Positions 7,387-16,082 are shown, counted from the stretch's first letter. The stretch: 45,765 bases of DNA from Verrucomicrobiota bacterium (GCA_019239825.1 JAFAZK010000001.1:1-45765), one strand, 5' to 3'. Notes: generated from the sequence alone by a model not told the origin. Translations and numbers: made by a program.

Positions 7387-8751
7387 GTGAGTAGTTCTCA
7401 GAACTCTGACTCCTCGCACGCCAAGGCGGCGGCGAAATCCGGGCGTGGTCGAAGTGGACCAAGCAAGAGTAAGAAAAGGAGTTCTGGGCTGCTCAAGCGG
7501 GCCGGGGGAATCTTCAAGCTGCTGGGTCCTGGTCTGATCACGGGCGCGGCGGATGACGATCCAAGCGGAATCGCGACTTATTCGAGCGTCGGAGCCCAAT
7601 TCGGCTATGCCATGCTTTGGACTATGCCGTTCATTTATCCTTTTATGGCAGCGATCCAAGAGATCAGCGCTCGGATTGGGCGAGTAACGGGTCGAGGCAT
7701 TGCCGCGAATCTGCGACGCTACTATCCTCGATGGTTCCTCTATCTCATAGTCGCCTTGCTTCTCTTTGCTAACGTAATCAATTTAGGAGCTGACATTGGC
7801 GCCATGGGCGCCGCGGTTAATCTTCTGATCGGCGGCCCTTCTTGGGTTTACTGTGTCCTTTTAGCAAGCATTTCCGTCCTGCTTCAAATCTTTGTTTCTT
7901 ATCGAAAATACACGCAGGTTCTGAAATGGCTGACCCTCAGCCTTTTCGCTTACGTGGCGACCGTGTTTGTCGTACGAGTCGATTGGCAGAAAGCCATACA
8001 AGGCACCTTCCTGCCCCACCTTTCTTTGAGTGCGGATTACCTCCAAGCTCTGGTAGCAGTTTTCGGAACTACTATCAGTCCTTACCTTTTCTTTTGGCAG
8101 TCATCTGAGGAAGTAGAGGAGATGCAAAGCGCCCCCAAAGATAAGGCTCTCAAGCAGGCTCCGAGCCGAGGAGTAGCCCAGTTGCAACGGATCCAGTTCG
8201 ATACCTATTCGGGAATGGCATTTTCTAATCTCATCGGTTACTTCATCATCTTGACCGTTGCGGTAACCCTGAATGCCAGCGGCAAGACGGACATCAATTC
8301 GGCGGAGCAGGCCGCGGAAGCGCTTCGGCCGGTCGCGGGACAATTCGCGTTTTTACTTTTCAGCCTCGGCATTATTGGGACAGGTTTACTGGCATTGCCG
8401 GTGCTAGCCGGATCGGCGGCTTATGGATTAGGCGAAGCCTTTGGTTGGCCGATCGGTCTCGGTCGTAAAGCGACACGAGCCAAACGCTTCTATGCTGTCA
8501 TTGGGATTGCGACCCTACTCGGCCTGCTCCTGAATTTTATCGGCGTGAATCCGATTAAAGCGTTGGTTTGGTCTGCGATAATCAATGGAGTGACGGCAGC
8601 ACCGATCATGGCCTTCATGATGGTTATGGCGAGCAGCCAAAAGGTGATGGGAAAATTTGTACTGCCTCGTTACCTCAAGATATTCGGCTGGGGTGCTACT
8701 GTCGTAATGGCGCTGGCTGCACTCGGCATGTTATGGCCAAATGGTAAGTGA
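7387..8751 (+). CDS. NRAMP-related divalent metal transporter with non-canonical metal-site motifs
   Basis: 454 aa with about 11 hydrophobic helices and a cytosolic Ser/Lys-rich N-terminus of about 45 residues. The broken helix TM1 reads GAADDDPSGI (53-62), where classical MntH proteins have DPGN. The TM6 motif reads TTISPYLFFWQ (228-238), where classical members have a Met-Pro-His. Loss of the soft Met ligand argues against standard Mn/Fe transport and towards the NRAMP-related Mg or broader-specificity branches. The start is GTG 7387; the spacing of any Shine-Dalgarno is poor. It stands alone, preceded by a stem-loop and followed by an inverted-repeat element. Confidence 0.85.
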   Translation: MSSSQNSDSSHAKAAAKSGRGRSGPSKSKKRSSGLLKRAGGIFKLLGPGLITGAADDDPSGIATYSSVGAQFGYAMLWTMPFIYPFMAAIQEISARIGRVTGRGIAANLRRYYPRWFLYLIVALLLFANVINLGADIGAMGAAVNLLIGGPSWVYCVLLASISVLLQIFVSYRKYTQVLKWLTLSLFAYVATVFVVRVDWQKAIQGTFLPHLSLSADYLQALVAVFGTTISPYLFFWQSSEEVEEMQSAPKDKALKQAPSRGVAQLQRIQFDTYSGMAFSNLIGYFIILTVAVTLNASGKTDINSAEQAAEALRPVAGQFAFLLFSLGIIGTGLLALPVLAGSAAYGLGEAFGWPIGLGRKATRAKRFYAVIGIATLLGLLLNFIGVNPIKALVWSAIINGVTAAPIMAFMMVMASSQKVMGKFVLPRYLKIFGWGATVVMALAALGMLWPNGK

Positions 8752-8792
8752 AAATACGGGCTAGTGGGTGCAATTCTTATGCTGCCGATGTC

Positions 8793-8910
8793 GCTATAAA
8801 TGTTTCGCTCCTGCGGCGCAGACTGCCGATCTGGCGCAAGCTATAAAGACGTGGCCTCCGGAGCTAATGAACGGGAATGCCCAGCTCCATAGGAGCGAAA
8901 TATTTATAGC
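8793..8910. repeat. Inverted-repeat element with GCTATAAATNTTTCGCTCCT ends
   Basis: The left end, GCTATAAATGTTTCGCTCCT at 8793-8812, and the right end, AGGAGCGAAATATTTATAGC at 8891-8910, are reverse complements with a single mismatch. The 78 bases between contain a second, degenerate copy of the motif (CTATAAAG near 8840, CTCCGGAGCT near 8857). Total length 118 bases. It lies between convergently unrelated genes with no ORF inside. This is a third repeat type, distinct from those at 197 and 1611. Confidence 0.75.
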
Positions 8911-8990
8911 AACACCCAGGTTGCCTAGAATTTGTTCGGTTATGTTTTGATTTGTAGGAACGGAGACATTCGGTTGCGCGATTCCTTTAC

Positions 8991-10136
8991 ATGCCACCAT
9001 CGGATCAGCCTGAAGCGATTCTCGCCCGTGCGTCAGAGTTGGCGGATCGGTGTGCACTTTCTGCGGAAAAACCAGATGTTGGAGCGCGTAGTTTAAGTAT
9101 TGAGTTTAGCTGGTTACGCGAAGCCGGATTCCTTGCCGTTCCACTTCCACGCGAGATGGGGGGGAAGGGCTGGGGGATTGAGTCCGGCACTTGGCGACAC
9201 CTGTTGCGGTTGCTGAAGATTATTGGACGCGGCAACCTTTCGGTGGGTAGGATCTATGAGGGGCACGTTAACGCGCTGCAGCTGATTCTCCAGTGGGGTA
9301 GCCCGGCCCAAATCGACGCGGCTGCAAGGGACGTGCAGAATGGGTGCCTTTTCGGTGTTTGGAACACCGAAGCACCAAATGATGGGCTTTTGCTCACAGA
9401 GATTGGTCCTGAGGCTCGGCGATTCCGCCTGACCGGGGCGAAGACCTTCGCTTCCGGAGCGTCCATCCTCCAAAGGGTAATCGCTAACGCGACGATGCGC
9501 GGCGGCTGGCAAATGTGTCTGGTGCCGCTCGATCGAGTTCAGACTGAGCGCGATACAGATTCCTGGCAACCGTTGGGTATGCGCGCGACCGAAAGCATCC
9601 GTGTCAGTTTTGATGGAGTGGAACTGGAGAGTACGGCACTATTTGGCGAACCGGGCGATTACCATCGCGAGCCCTGGTTTAGCGGAGGCGCCATCCGTTT
9701 CGCCGCAGTGCAGTTAGGAGGTGCGGAGGCGGTTGCTGAGGCTTCGCGTCATTTTCTCCGGCAAGAGAACCGCATAGAAGATCCGCATCAAGCGACTCGA
9801 GCCGGTGAAATAGCAGCATTGCTTGAGACTGGCAATCTTTGGTTGCAGGGAGCCGCCTCTCGGGCGGAAGTGTCAGCCGCTTTTCCCGAAGAATTTGTGG
9901 CTTATGCCGGATTGATACGCCGGACCATCGAACGCATCGGCCTGGAAGTAATCGAACACGCGGTACGCTCGACCGGCGCGCGTGCTTTGCTTCGTCCAAA
10001 TCTCCTTGAACGTTTAGTGCGCGACCTCACCTTGTATCTGCGGCAACCGGTGCCGGACCTCGTATTGGAGCGAGCCGGCAAATTTACGCTCAAAAGCGAG
10101 AAGCATTTCGATACGCTTTTCTTTTATCGCAAATGA
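8991..10136 (+). CDS. Acyl-CoA dehydrogenase-like flavoprotein
   Basis: 381 aa, the usual length of the acyl-CoA dehydrogenase fold. An N-terminal helical domain contains LREAGFLAVPLPREMGG. A middle beta-domain follows (FGVWNTEAPNDG, RLTGAKTFASGAS, with LGMRATESIRVSFDGVEL matching the W-M-GmR-t-s-v-f-V pattern). The C-terminal helical bundle contains HAVRSTGARALLRPNLLERLVRDL, the usual last-helix region. The catalytic Glu cannot be placed confidently by eye. It is the first gene of a tightly coupled trio: its TGA overlaps the ATG of the next gene (ATGA at 10133). The partnership with a GT2 and a NodS-like methyltransferase suggests modification of an acylated sugar, not beta-oxidation. That is inference from context. 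Confidence 0.8.
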   Translation: MPPSDQPEAILARASELADRCALSAEKPDVGARSLSIEFSWLREAGFLAVPLPREMGGKGWGIESGTWRHLLRLLKIIGRGNLSVGRIYEGHVNALQLILQWGSPAQIDAAARDVQNGCLFGVWNTEAPNDGLLLTEIGPEARRFRLTGAKTFASGASILQRVIANATMRGGWQMCLVPLDRVQTERDTDSWQPLGMRATESIRVSFDGVELESTALFGEPGDYHREPWFSGGAIRFAAVQLGGAEAVAEASRHFLRQENRIEDPHQATRAGEIAALLETGNLWLQGAASRAEVSAAFPEEFVAYAGLIRRTIERIGLEVIEHAVRSTGARALLRPNLLERLVRDLTLYLRQPVPDLVLERAGKFTLKSEKHFDTLFFYRK

Positions 10137-11302
10137 CGCAGTCCTTAATGCAGTTTGCTGAGCCCGATTTTCAGCGGCGTGCGCGACAAACCGTTACCTC
10201 GCCTCCGTTTTCATTGAGACTTCCACCACCTCACCCGCGGCTGCGGGTTTGTGTTGTAGTCCCCGCACGGAATGAGGAATCCGAGTTACCCCGTCTGATC
10301 ATGGCGCTGGCCGGACAGCTTGGCTTGGATGGACTACCCTTAGATCCTGAAGTTTTCGAGATTATAATCCTGCTTAACAACTGTATCGATCGTTCCGCAA
10401 CGGTTCTGCGGGACTTGCGCCCTGCGAGCGCGCTCAAATTGCATGTTGCCGAAGTCACGCTCCAGGCATTTGAGGCCCACGTGGGTCGCGCCAGACAGAT
10501 GCTCTTCGATACGGCCTATGATCGCTTCCGCTCCATTGGACGCCTCGACGGACTCATTCTCACTACCGACGCCGACACGAGACCGGAGTCGGATTGGATT
10601 GGGCAAACCCGCGCGGAGTTCACGAAGAATTTGTCGGGTATCGGAGGCAGAGTTCTTCTGGAGCCGTCAGAGAGAGCGGCTCTGCCGCCGAGCGTTCAAC
10701 AGCTATTTCTACTGGACGTTGGCTATCGCCGGGCTTTAGAGGAAATGCGGTCTCTTTACGCACCGGAACCTGAAGACCCGTTTCCGCGTCACCATCAGCA
10801 CTACGGAGCAAGTTTGGCCGTTACGGCTGCGGCCTATGCCAGAGCGGGTGGGATGCCTCTAACTCGTTCGTCAGAGGATGCGGCACTTTACCACGCCGTC
10901 GTCGCAAGTGGTGGCCGATTCCGTCACAGTTACCGGGTTCGCGTTCACACCTCGGCGCGCGTCTTGGGAAGAGCGGAGGGGGGATTGGCTTGCGCGCTGA
11001 GATCGTGGCGCGATCGAGCCAATACGGCGAGAGCGGTTCTGGTGGAATCAGCCGAGCATGCTCAGAACCGGCTTGGACGCCTCGGCCTTTGGTGTGCAAC
11101 CCACCCTGACACTCCGCCTCCATCGGCTCTAACGGCAACGCCTGAGCCGCTGTTTCCGGTACAGACTGCTGAGTTGCGTGCGACCCTAAACCAGCTGCGT
11201 GAGAGAATTTGTGAGCTTCGTTCGATTTCGCTCCAGAACCGTCTCGCCCGGCTGGTCGGCCTGGCAAGCGAGGCCCGCTCCACCAGAGGGGTGACCACTT
11301 GA
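10133..11302 (+). CDS. Family 2 glycosyltransferase
   Basis: 389 aa GT-A enzyme. A proline-rich lead is followed by RVCVVVPARNEESELP (38-53), ILLNNCIDRS (79-88), and a DAD motif in LTTDADTRPESDW (146-148) that should bind metal and the nucleotide sugar. HHQHYGASLAVTAAAYARAGG and SSEDAALYH form the acceptor and base regions typical of GT2. No membrane helix is apparent, so it is probably cytosolic or peripheral. It overlaps both neighbours by 4 nt (ATGA upstream, TTGA downstream), so all three proteins are likely made together. The donor and acceptor are unknown. Confidence 0.85.
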   Translation: MTQSLMQFAEPDFQRRARQTVTSPPFSLRLPPPHPRLRVCVVVPARNEESELPRLIMALAGQLGLDGLPLDPEVFEIIILLNNCIDRSATVLRDLRPASALKLHVAEVTLQAFEAHVGRARQMLFDTAYDRFRSIGRLDGLILTTDADTRPESDWIGQTRAEFTKNLSGIGGRVLLEPSERAALPPSVQQLFLLDVGYRRALEEMRSLYAPEPEDPFPRHHQHYGASLAVTAAAYARAGGMPLTRSSEDAALYHAVVASGGRFRHSYRVRVHTSARVLGRAEGGLACALRSWRDRANTARAVLVESAEHAQNRLGRLGLWCATHPDTPPPSALTATPEPLFPVQTAELRATLNQLRERICELRSISLQNRLARLVGLASEARSTRGVTT

Positions 11303-11895
11303 AAAGTACTCCCACCCGTTCACTTCCTCCGGAATATTTCGACGGGAAATATGCGGAGAAGCTCGATTACTGGGACTTCGCCAGCAGCACTTATGAAGCG
11401 TTGAAATATGCCGATACGCTTCGATCGTTGCCTGCGAGGCAATATCGCAACGCCTTTGAGATTGGTTGTTCAATTGGAGTTCTGACGGCACAGCTGGCGA
11501 CCCGATCCAATAATCTGCTCGCAATTGATGTGGCGGATCGCGCCTTGGCCGCAGCTCGCACCCATTGCGTGGCTCTGTCGAATGTCCACATCGCCAAGAT
11601 GCAATTCCCCAACGAACGGCCACCGGAGTCAGCCCGCTTCGATCTTATTATTGTATCCGAAGTCGGTTACTATTGGTCCTGCGAGGAATTCAGTACGGCA
11701 CAAGCGGCCATAGAGGAACAACTGGAGGCCGGCGGCCACCTTGTTCTCGTACATTGGACCCCGGTGGTTTTGGACTATCCGCTTACCGGAGACCAGGTTC
11801 ATGAAAGCTTCAGAGCGCGGCCTAGTCTAAAATTGCTGCATGGCCATCGGGCCACTACCTATCGCCTTGATGTTTTGGAGAAAAGAAGTCGCTGA
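11299..11895 (+). CDS. NodS-like SAM-dependent methyltransferase
   Basis: 198 aa class I methyltransferase. Motif I is FEIGCSIGVLTAQLA (53-67), the acidic strand is LLAIDVADRAL, and motif IV is FDLIIVSEVGYYW. An N-terminal YFDGKYAEKLDYWDFASSTYE block resembles NodS, which N-methylates chito-oligosaccharides. The start is TTG 11299, overlapping the previous stop as TTGA, consistent with reinitiation. Expected role: methylation of a sugar or amino sugar made by the upstream GT2. NodS-like genes in such clusters usually accompany a PIG-L deacetylase, which is absent here. Confidence 0.85.
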   Translation: MKSTPTRSLPPEYFDGKYAEKLDYWDFASSTYEALKYADTLRSLPARQYRNAFEIGCSIGVLTAQLATRSNNLLAIDVADRALAAARTHCVALSNVHIAKMQFPNERPPESARFDLIIVSEVGYYWSCEEFSTAQAAIEEQLEAGGHLVLVHWTPVVLDYPLTGDQVHESFRARPSLKLLHGHRATTYRLDVLEKRSR

Positions 11896-11963
11896 TCGAG
11901 TCTGCCTTCCATCCTCATGGTTCTCCATACGACCGGCATCTGGGAATTTCACGAAATTCCTAT

Positions 11964-13529
11964 ATGGCCACCTTTTCCATTGCCGGCGTCGCCGGGCTTC
12001 GACCAGGCACAATGCGCGTCGTCGAAGTCTCCAATAAGAAAATCTTGCTGCTTCGCACCTCGGATGGCCAATGGGGCGCCTTCAACGCAAGTTGTCCGCA
12101 TGCCGGCGCGCCTCTGGAAAAGGGAGCACTATGCGGTACTCGCCTGATTTGTCCATGGCACAAGAGCTGTTTCGCTGCGTCTGACGGAGCGGTCTTGGAA
12201 CCACCCTCGTTGGAGTCGCTTCAGTCGTACCCTATTGAGATCTCAGACGATGAGATTCGGATTGATCTCGATCGCACGACGCAAAAGAACCGCAGCTCTA
12301 GCCATGGAAAGCTGGACTCCAGACCTGACCAGACCTTTGCCATCCTGGGTGGCGGTGCGGCGGCTGCGGCTGCGGTCAGAGAACTGCGTGCACTTGGTTT
12401 TGCCGGCCGTCTTGTCATGATAAGTCAAGAACAATGCCCCCCATATGACCGGACGTTGCTAAGCAAGATGTATCTTGCCGGCCAGGCCGATTCAACCCAG
12501 TTGCCGTTGCGTCCGGAGACATTGCTGGCCGACTGTAAGGTTGAGTTTCTGGCCGCAGAGATTGATTGCGTCGATGCGCAGGCGCACACGATCAGTTTCA
12601 AGAACGGCCTTCCCATCTTGCGGTATGACAAGACACTGGTAGCCACCGGCGGAAAGCCGAGACCACTTCCGCTGCCCGATACAGAATCGCAACCTTTTCT
12701 CCTGCGGGACCTGAAAGATGCTAATCGTTTGATCGCCGCGGCTGAGCATGCCAAGACCGCGGTAATGATCGGTGCGAGCTTCATTTCGATGGAAGTCGCC
12801 TCCGCCCTTCGAGAAAGGGGTTTGGCCGTCACGATAGTCAACAAAGAGAAAATTCCTCTGGTTAAACAGCTAGGGGCCCAAATGGGCGAACTCCTACTCC
12901 AAAAACATTTAAGAGCAGGGGTCAGCTTTCTGTCAGAGACCGAGGTGCTAGCGATTAGGGCTGATGGATCTGGCTCGACAGTCAAGCTGACGAACGGTCA
13001 GGAGCTGAAGGCTGGCTTGGTCGTGGGCGGGATTGGGATTCAGCCGTCAACCGCCTTTCTAAGGAATGTTCCGCGCAACGATGACCAAAGTCTTTCCGTT
13101 GATTCTTTCATGAGAGTCTTGGGCGTTGAATCTGTGTACGCCGCTGGCGATCTGGTTAATTTTCCTTTAGCCGGCAGCAACCAGCGCGTGCGGATCGAGC
13201 ATTGGCGCGTTGCTCAACAACAAGCCAAGACCGCGGCTGCCAGCATGATGGTTCTTGAGTGCCCGTACGAAGGAATACCTTATTTTTGGACCTATCATTA
13301 CGGTGTGCGTTACGAATTTTTTGGACAGATTCCGCAGCCGATGGAGTTATATGTGGATGGTGATGTTGAGCAGCCCAAATTTATTGCTGCTTACCTTGCT
13401 GAAGATGGCCGATGCACGGCGTTTTTCGCTGCCAATCGTGAAAGTGAGACTGCCAGCCTCCTTGATTATATGGGACGTGAAGGTCCGCCTTCTTCAAAGA
13501 CTTTTGAGGCTATGTTAAAAGCTGCTTGA
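11964..13529 (+). CDS. Rieske [2Fe-2S] / FAD-NAD(P) reductase fusion (AIFM3-like)
   Basis: 521 aa. The N-terminal Rieske domain (about 1-105) has cluster ligands C44/H46 (CPHAGAPL) and C63/H66 (CPWHKSCF). After a linker, a two-dinucleotide-binding reductase begins with AILGGGAAAAAAVREL (about 125-140), followed by LVATGGKPRPL, a second Rossmann element (AVMIGASFISMEVASALRERG) and the FAD-binding VYAAGDLVNFP. The C-terminal dimerisation region contains HYGVRYEFFGQ. Such proteins pass electrons from NAD(P)H through FAD to the cluster and on to an oxygenase or other acceptor. No oxygenase is present nearby. It is 68 bases downstream of the methyltransferase, possibly in the same transcript. Confidence 0.92.
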   Translation: MATFSIAGVAGLRPGTMRVVEVSNKKILLLRTSDGQWGAFNASCPHAGAPLEKGALCGTRLICPWHKSCFAASDGAVLEPPSLESLQSYPIEISDDEIRIDLDRTTQKNRSSSHGKLDSRPDQTFAILGGGAAAAAAVRELRALGFAGRLVMISQEQCPPYDRTLLSKMYLAGQADSTQLPLRPETLLADCKVEFLAAEIDCVDAQAHTISFKNGLPILRYDKTLVATGGKPRPLPLPDTESQPFLLRDLKDANRLIAAAEHAKTAVMIGASFISMEVASALRERGLAVTIVNKEKIPLVKQLGAQMGELLLQKHLRAGVSFLSETEVLAIRADGSGSTVKLTNGQELKAGLVVGGIGIQPSTAFLRNVPRNDDQSLSVDSFMRVLGVESVYAAGDLVNFPLAGSNQRVRIEHWRVAQQQAKTAAASMMVLECPYEGIPYFWTYHYGVRYEFFGQIPQPMELYVDGDVEQPKFIAAYLAEDGRCTAFFAANRESETASLLDYMGREGPPSSKTFEAMLKAA

Positions 13530-13582
13530 TTTTCCAGTCGTCCGAGATCCACGGAAGAGCGACCGAGCGAACGGTAATTGTT

Positions 13583-13828
13583 ATGCAAAACGTTGATGTA
13601 CACGCGGAAGGACCGGTTGCGCGAAGCCTCGAACATCAAACGGCAAAGTTGCCGTCTGATCTTTTTCTGTGGGCCGCCACCGGATCGATCATTGCCTCGC
13701 TCTTGCTCAAAGTGACCAACAATAAACATGACTCTATGTTTATAGGGCAATGGGCTCCGACCTTTTTACTTTTGGGCATCTATAATAAATTAGTTAAACA
13801 GCACGGTTCTGACCGCATGGAGCAATGA
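13583..13828 (+). CDS. Small two-TM conserved membrane protein
   Basis: 81 aa from ATG 13583. It has a short polar N-terminus (about 30 residues, containing ARSLEHQTAKLPSD), one hydrophobic segment (LFLWAATGSIIASLLLKV), a short polar loop with NNKHDS, and a second segment (GQWAPTFLLLGIYNKLV). I recognise this architecture as an uncharacterised small protein type in soil bacteria; no function is known to me. The frame is open further upstream to 13526, overlapping the previous stop, but the conserved part begins near 13583. It may be coexpressed with the Rieske reductase. Confidence 0.65.
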   Translation: MQNVDVHAEGPVARSLEHQTAKLPSDLFLWAATGSIIASLLLKVTNNKHDSMFIGQWAPTFLLLGIYNKLVKQHGSDRMEQ

Positions 13829-13955
13829 GCTAAGCGTTGTTTAGCAGAACCAAGCCAACTGAATTTTTGTATAGCCTAACTCGCTTCAGTCCGCCTTCCT
13901 CTAGGACACGCCAAGAAAAATTCTCGTCCGTGAACGATGCCGGGAGATTCGGATC

Positions 13956-14369
13956 TCAGGATGGCAATGCGGAGTCAATGGTAGCCAATAGTTGGTCGGG
14001 CGAAAATGGCTTCTCGAGCAGTTCTTGAAATCCGATTCCCACGATGAGATCGCGCTCATGTTTGTGAGCCGTCATCGCTACAACTGGAACGCTACCGCCC
14101 GCATAGCGATCGAGCGACCGAATATCGGCCAACAATTCAAATCCGTTTCGGCCGGGCATGGCAAGGTCGGAGAGCACCACGTTGGGATGAATCTCGCGGA
14201 CTAACCGCAACCCCTCGATGGCATTTTTAGCAGAGAAAACCTGTGCTCCGTGTTCGGCCAGAAATCTGGCGATCAACAGCCGAATGTCTGGGTTGTCGTC
14301 TACCACGACGATTTTAATATTCAGCAGGAATGGCGGACTTCCGGGCATAGAGTCAAAGGTCAACTCCAT
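13956..14369 (-). CDS. Stand-alone response regulator receiver protein
   Basis: 137 aa, a single CheY-like receiver domain. The acidic pair is D24/D25, the phospho-acceptor D68 (VLSDLAMPG), the switch T100 (VAMTAH) and the conserved K120 (LLEKPF). There is no output domain, so it probably signals by protein contact or acts as a phosphate sink. No cognate kinase is adjacent. A related but distinct receiver protein lies at 33998. Confidence 0.9.
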   Translation of the reverse strand: MELTFDSMPGSPPFLLNIKIVVVDDNPDIRLLIARFLAEHGAQVFSAKNAIEGLRLVREIHPNVVLSDLAMPGRNGFELLADIRSLDRYAGGSVPVVAMTAHKHERDLIVGIGFQELLEKPFSPDQLLATIDSALPS

Positions 14370-14603
14370 CTTTAAGTTCGCCTTAGCCCTGCAAACGGAC
14401 CTCTGACCGACGGAATTTGTTTAATGTCAGGCTGACAGCAAACGGACATGCCATGGTAGCTCTGGTTTGGGCATCATTATCCGGCAACTGATAGAAACGA
14501 GCTTTCCAAGATCCTGTCGGAGTGCTCACAGTCAGAGGAAGCACAAAAATAGAGAGTAAGGTCCCGCTCGCGGTTTTAAGGCCCGCTTCCTGAAAAACCA
14601 AAG

Positions 14604-15164
14604 TTATTTTAAGGCATCAAACTTTGCTCGGTAGGCGGCACAGCCCTGCTCGACAATCGGCAGCGCACTATCCACCGGCAGAAGGTCTTCCACTATTACT
14701 TTCTTATTTTCCAGCGCTTTGTAATCTTCGAAAAACCGTTTGAGCACGGCCAGCCGGTGCGCAGGGAGGTCATATATTTGCTGGTACCCATCAAATTCGG
14801 GATCGTTAGCATGAACGGCGATGATCTTGTGGTCAGCTTCCTGGCGATCTCTCATTTTTATTAGCCCGATAGCGCGAGCCTTAACCAGGGTCAGAGGAAA
14901 GACCGGAGAGGAAGCGAGAACCAGAGCATCCAACGGATCTCCATCTTCCCCTAGAGTTTGAGGGATAAAACCATAGTTTGCCGGATAATGTACCGCCGAG
15001 TAGAGAACGCGATCCAGTTTCAATAATCCCGTCTTTTTATCCATCTCATATTTATTTGAACTGCCCATCGGGATTTCGATTATTACGTTGAAGCATCGCG
15101 GAACATCCTCGCCGGGGTCGACAATATGCCACGGGCTGCTGGCGTTTTCGGGAGTGATGGGCAT
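14604..15164 (-). CDS. ppa: Inorganic pyrophosphatase (family I)
   Basis: 186 aa, the usual bacterial length. It hydrolyses pyrophosphate to phosphate. Signature residues are present: E30 and K38/Y39 (EIPMGSSNKYE), the metal-binding block EDGDPLDAL with D74, D76 and D79, D111, and the basic KMRDRQEADHK region. The gene lies 33 bases downstream of the CHAD gene on the same strand, which suggests co-transcription. Confidence 0.95.
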   Translation of the reverse strand: MPITPENASSPWHIVDPGEDVPRCFNVIIEIPMGSSNKYEMDKKTGLLKLDRVLYSAVHYPANYGFIPQTLGEDGDPLDALVLASSPVFPLTLVKARAIGLIKMRDRQEADHKIIAVHANDPEFDGYQQIYDLPAHRLAVLKRFFEDYKALENKKVIVEDLLPVDSALPIVEQGCAAYRAKFDALK

Positions 15165-15197
15165 AGGTTTTCGCCTCTGTGCTGTCCAAATAATTTC

Positions 15198-16082
15198 TTA
15201 TCTCTTGCACCAATGCCGTCCGAGGCTTTGGGAAAAATGACGCGGCTTTTGTCGCCAAATCTTACGCCCAAGCGGCTCCGCTGCTATTCTCAGTTTACGG
15301 GTCTGACGATCAATGCAGGACACAATGTCCTGCACCGCTTCTCTGCCGCCGAATGCTTCGGGCGTTTTCTCTAGCTCAGCTCGCAGGACGATCAAATCGT
15401 GATCGAGCCCAATCCGGTCTTGCAATTTAGAAAGCCGTGAAATCATTCGATGTAGTTGCTTAGGCCAGACCGGTTCCAGAAATTGAAGTTCGTAATAGAG
15501 ATTTTTAGTGCGAATACGCCAACGATGGTAGGCGCTATCCTTACCCGTCTGGATCGCGGTTTTCATTCGTCGACGGCCCTGTCGATAGACACGTCGGATC
15601 CCCGTCTCGATGATCTCCTCATCGGTTCCGCGAAACTTCAGTTGTTGAAAGCTTCGTCTGGTCTGCTCCAGGCGCTGCTTTACCTCAGTGATATGTGGTT
15701 CCTTAGCTTTTGCACGTTCCACGCGCTTTTCTAAAACGGGAAGGACTGCCTGGAGCGCTCGCCGGTCGAATTCGTCACTGACAGGCAGTGCTTTCAGCGT
15801 GTCTCGCGCAACTTCAGAATCTCGGGCAAAAGACAAAAGCCGAGCGGCGGTTCTAAGCCGCTCGTTCTCGCGATCAAAGAATACGGTCCCGACAGCAGGT
15901 CGGATCAAACGTAACAAAGCTCGCAGCCGTTTGATAGTCGTGCGGATTCGATGAATCGGCTGGTGTTGATTTCGCGATCGCACTGAGTCATCGGTGACCG
16001 AGTCAATGAGAGCGTCTGCGTTCCGCAGCAGGGCTCGCCTCAACGTTTCGTGCCGACGGAGTGAAACGTTCGGTGATTTCAT
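15198..16082 (-). CDS. CHAD-domain protein (polyphosphate-binding type)
   Basis: 294 aa all-helical, strongly basic. Both CHAD half-repeats carry the expected His-x-x-Arg-x-x-x-Lys pattern: HRIRTTIKRLRALLRL (from H44) and YHRWRIRTKNLYYELQF in the second half. CHAD domains bind inorganic polyphosphate through their basic helices. There is no fused CYTH phosphatase domain. Pairing with a pyrophosphatase immediately downstream suggests a role in phosphate-polymer handling. The start is ATG 16082. Confidence 0.9.
   Translation of the reverse strand: MKSPNVSLRRHETLRRALLRNADALIDSVTDDSVRSRNQHQPIHRIRTTIKRLRALLRLIRPAVGTVFFDRENERLRTAARLLSFARDSEVARDTLKALPVSDEFDRRALQAVLPVLEKRVERAKAKEPHITEVKQRLEQTRRSFQQLKFRGTDEEIIETGIRRVYRQGRRRMKTAIQTGKDSAYHRWRIRTKNLYYELQFLEPVWPKQLHRMISRLSKLQDRIGLDHDLIVLRAELEKTPEAFGGREAVQDIVSCIDRQTRKLRIAAEPLGRKIWRQKPRHFSQSLGRHWCKR

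Noticed and set aside
14383..14601. A 72-codon minus-strand frame just after the pyrophosphatase stop
   Set aside because: TTG start, no family resemblance and no ribosome-binding site; the composition is not convincing, so I treat it as spacer.
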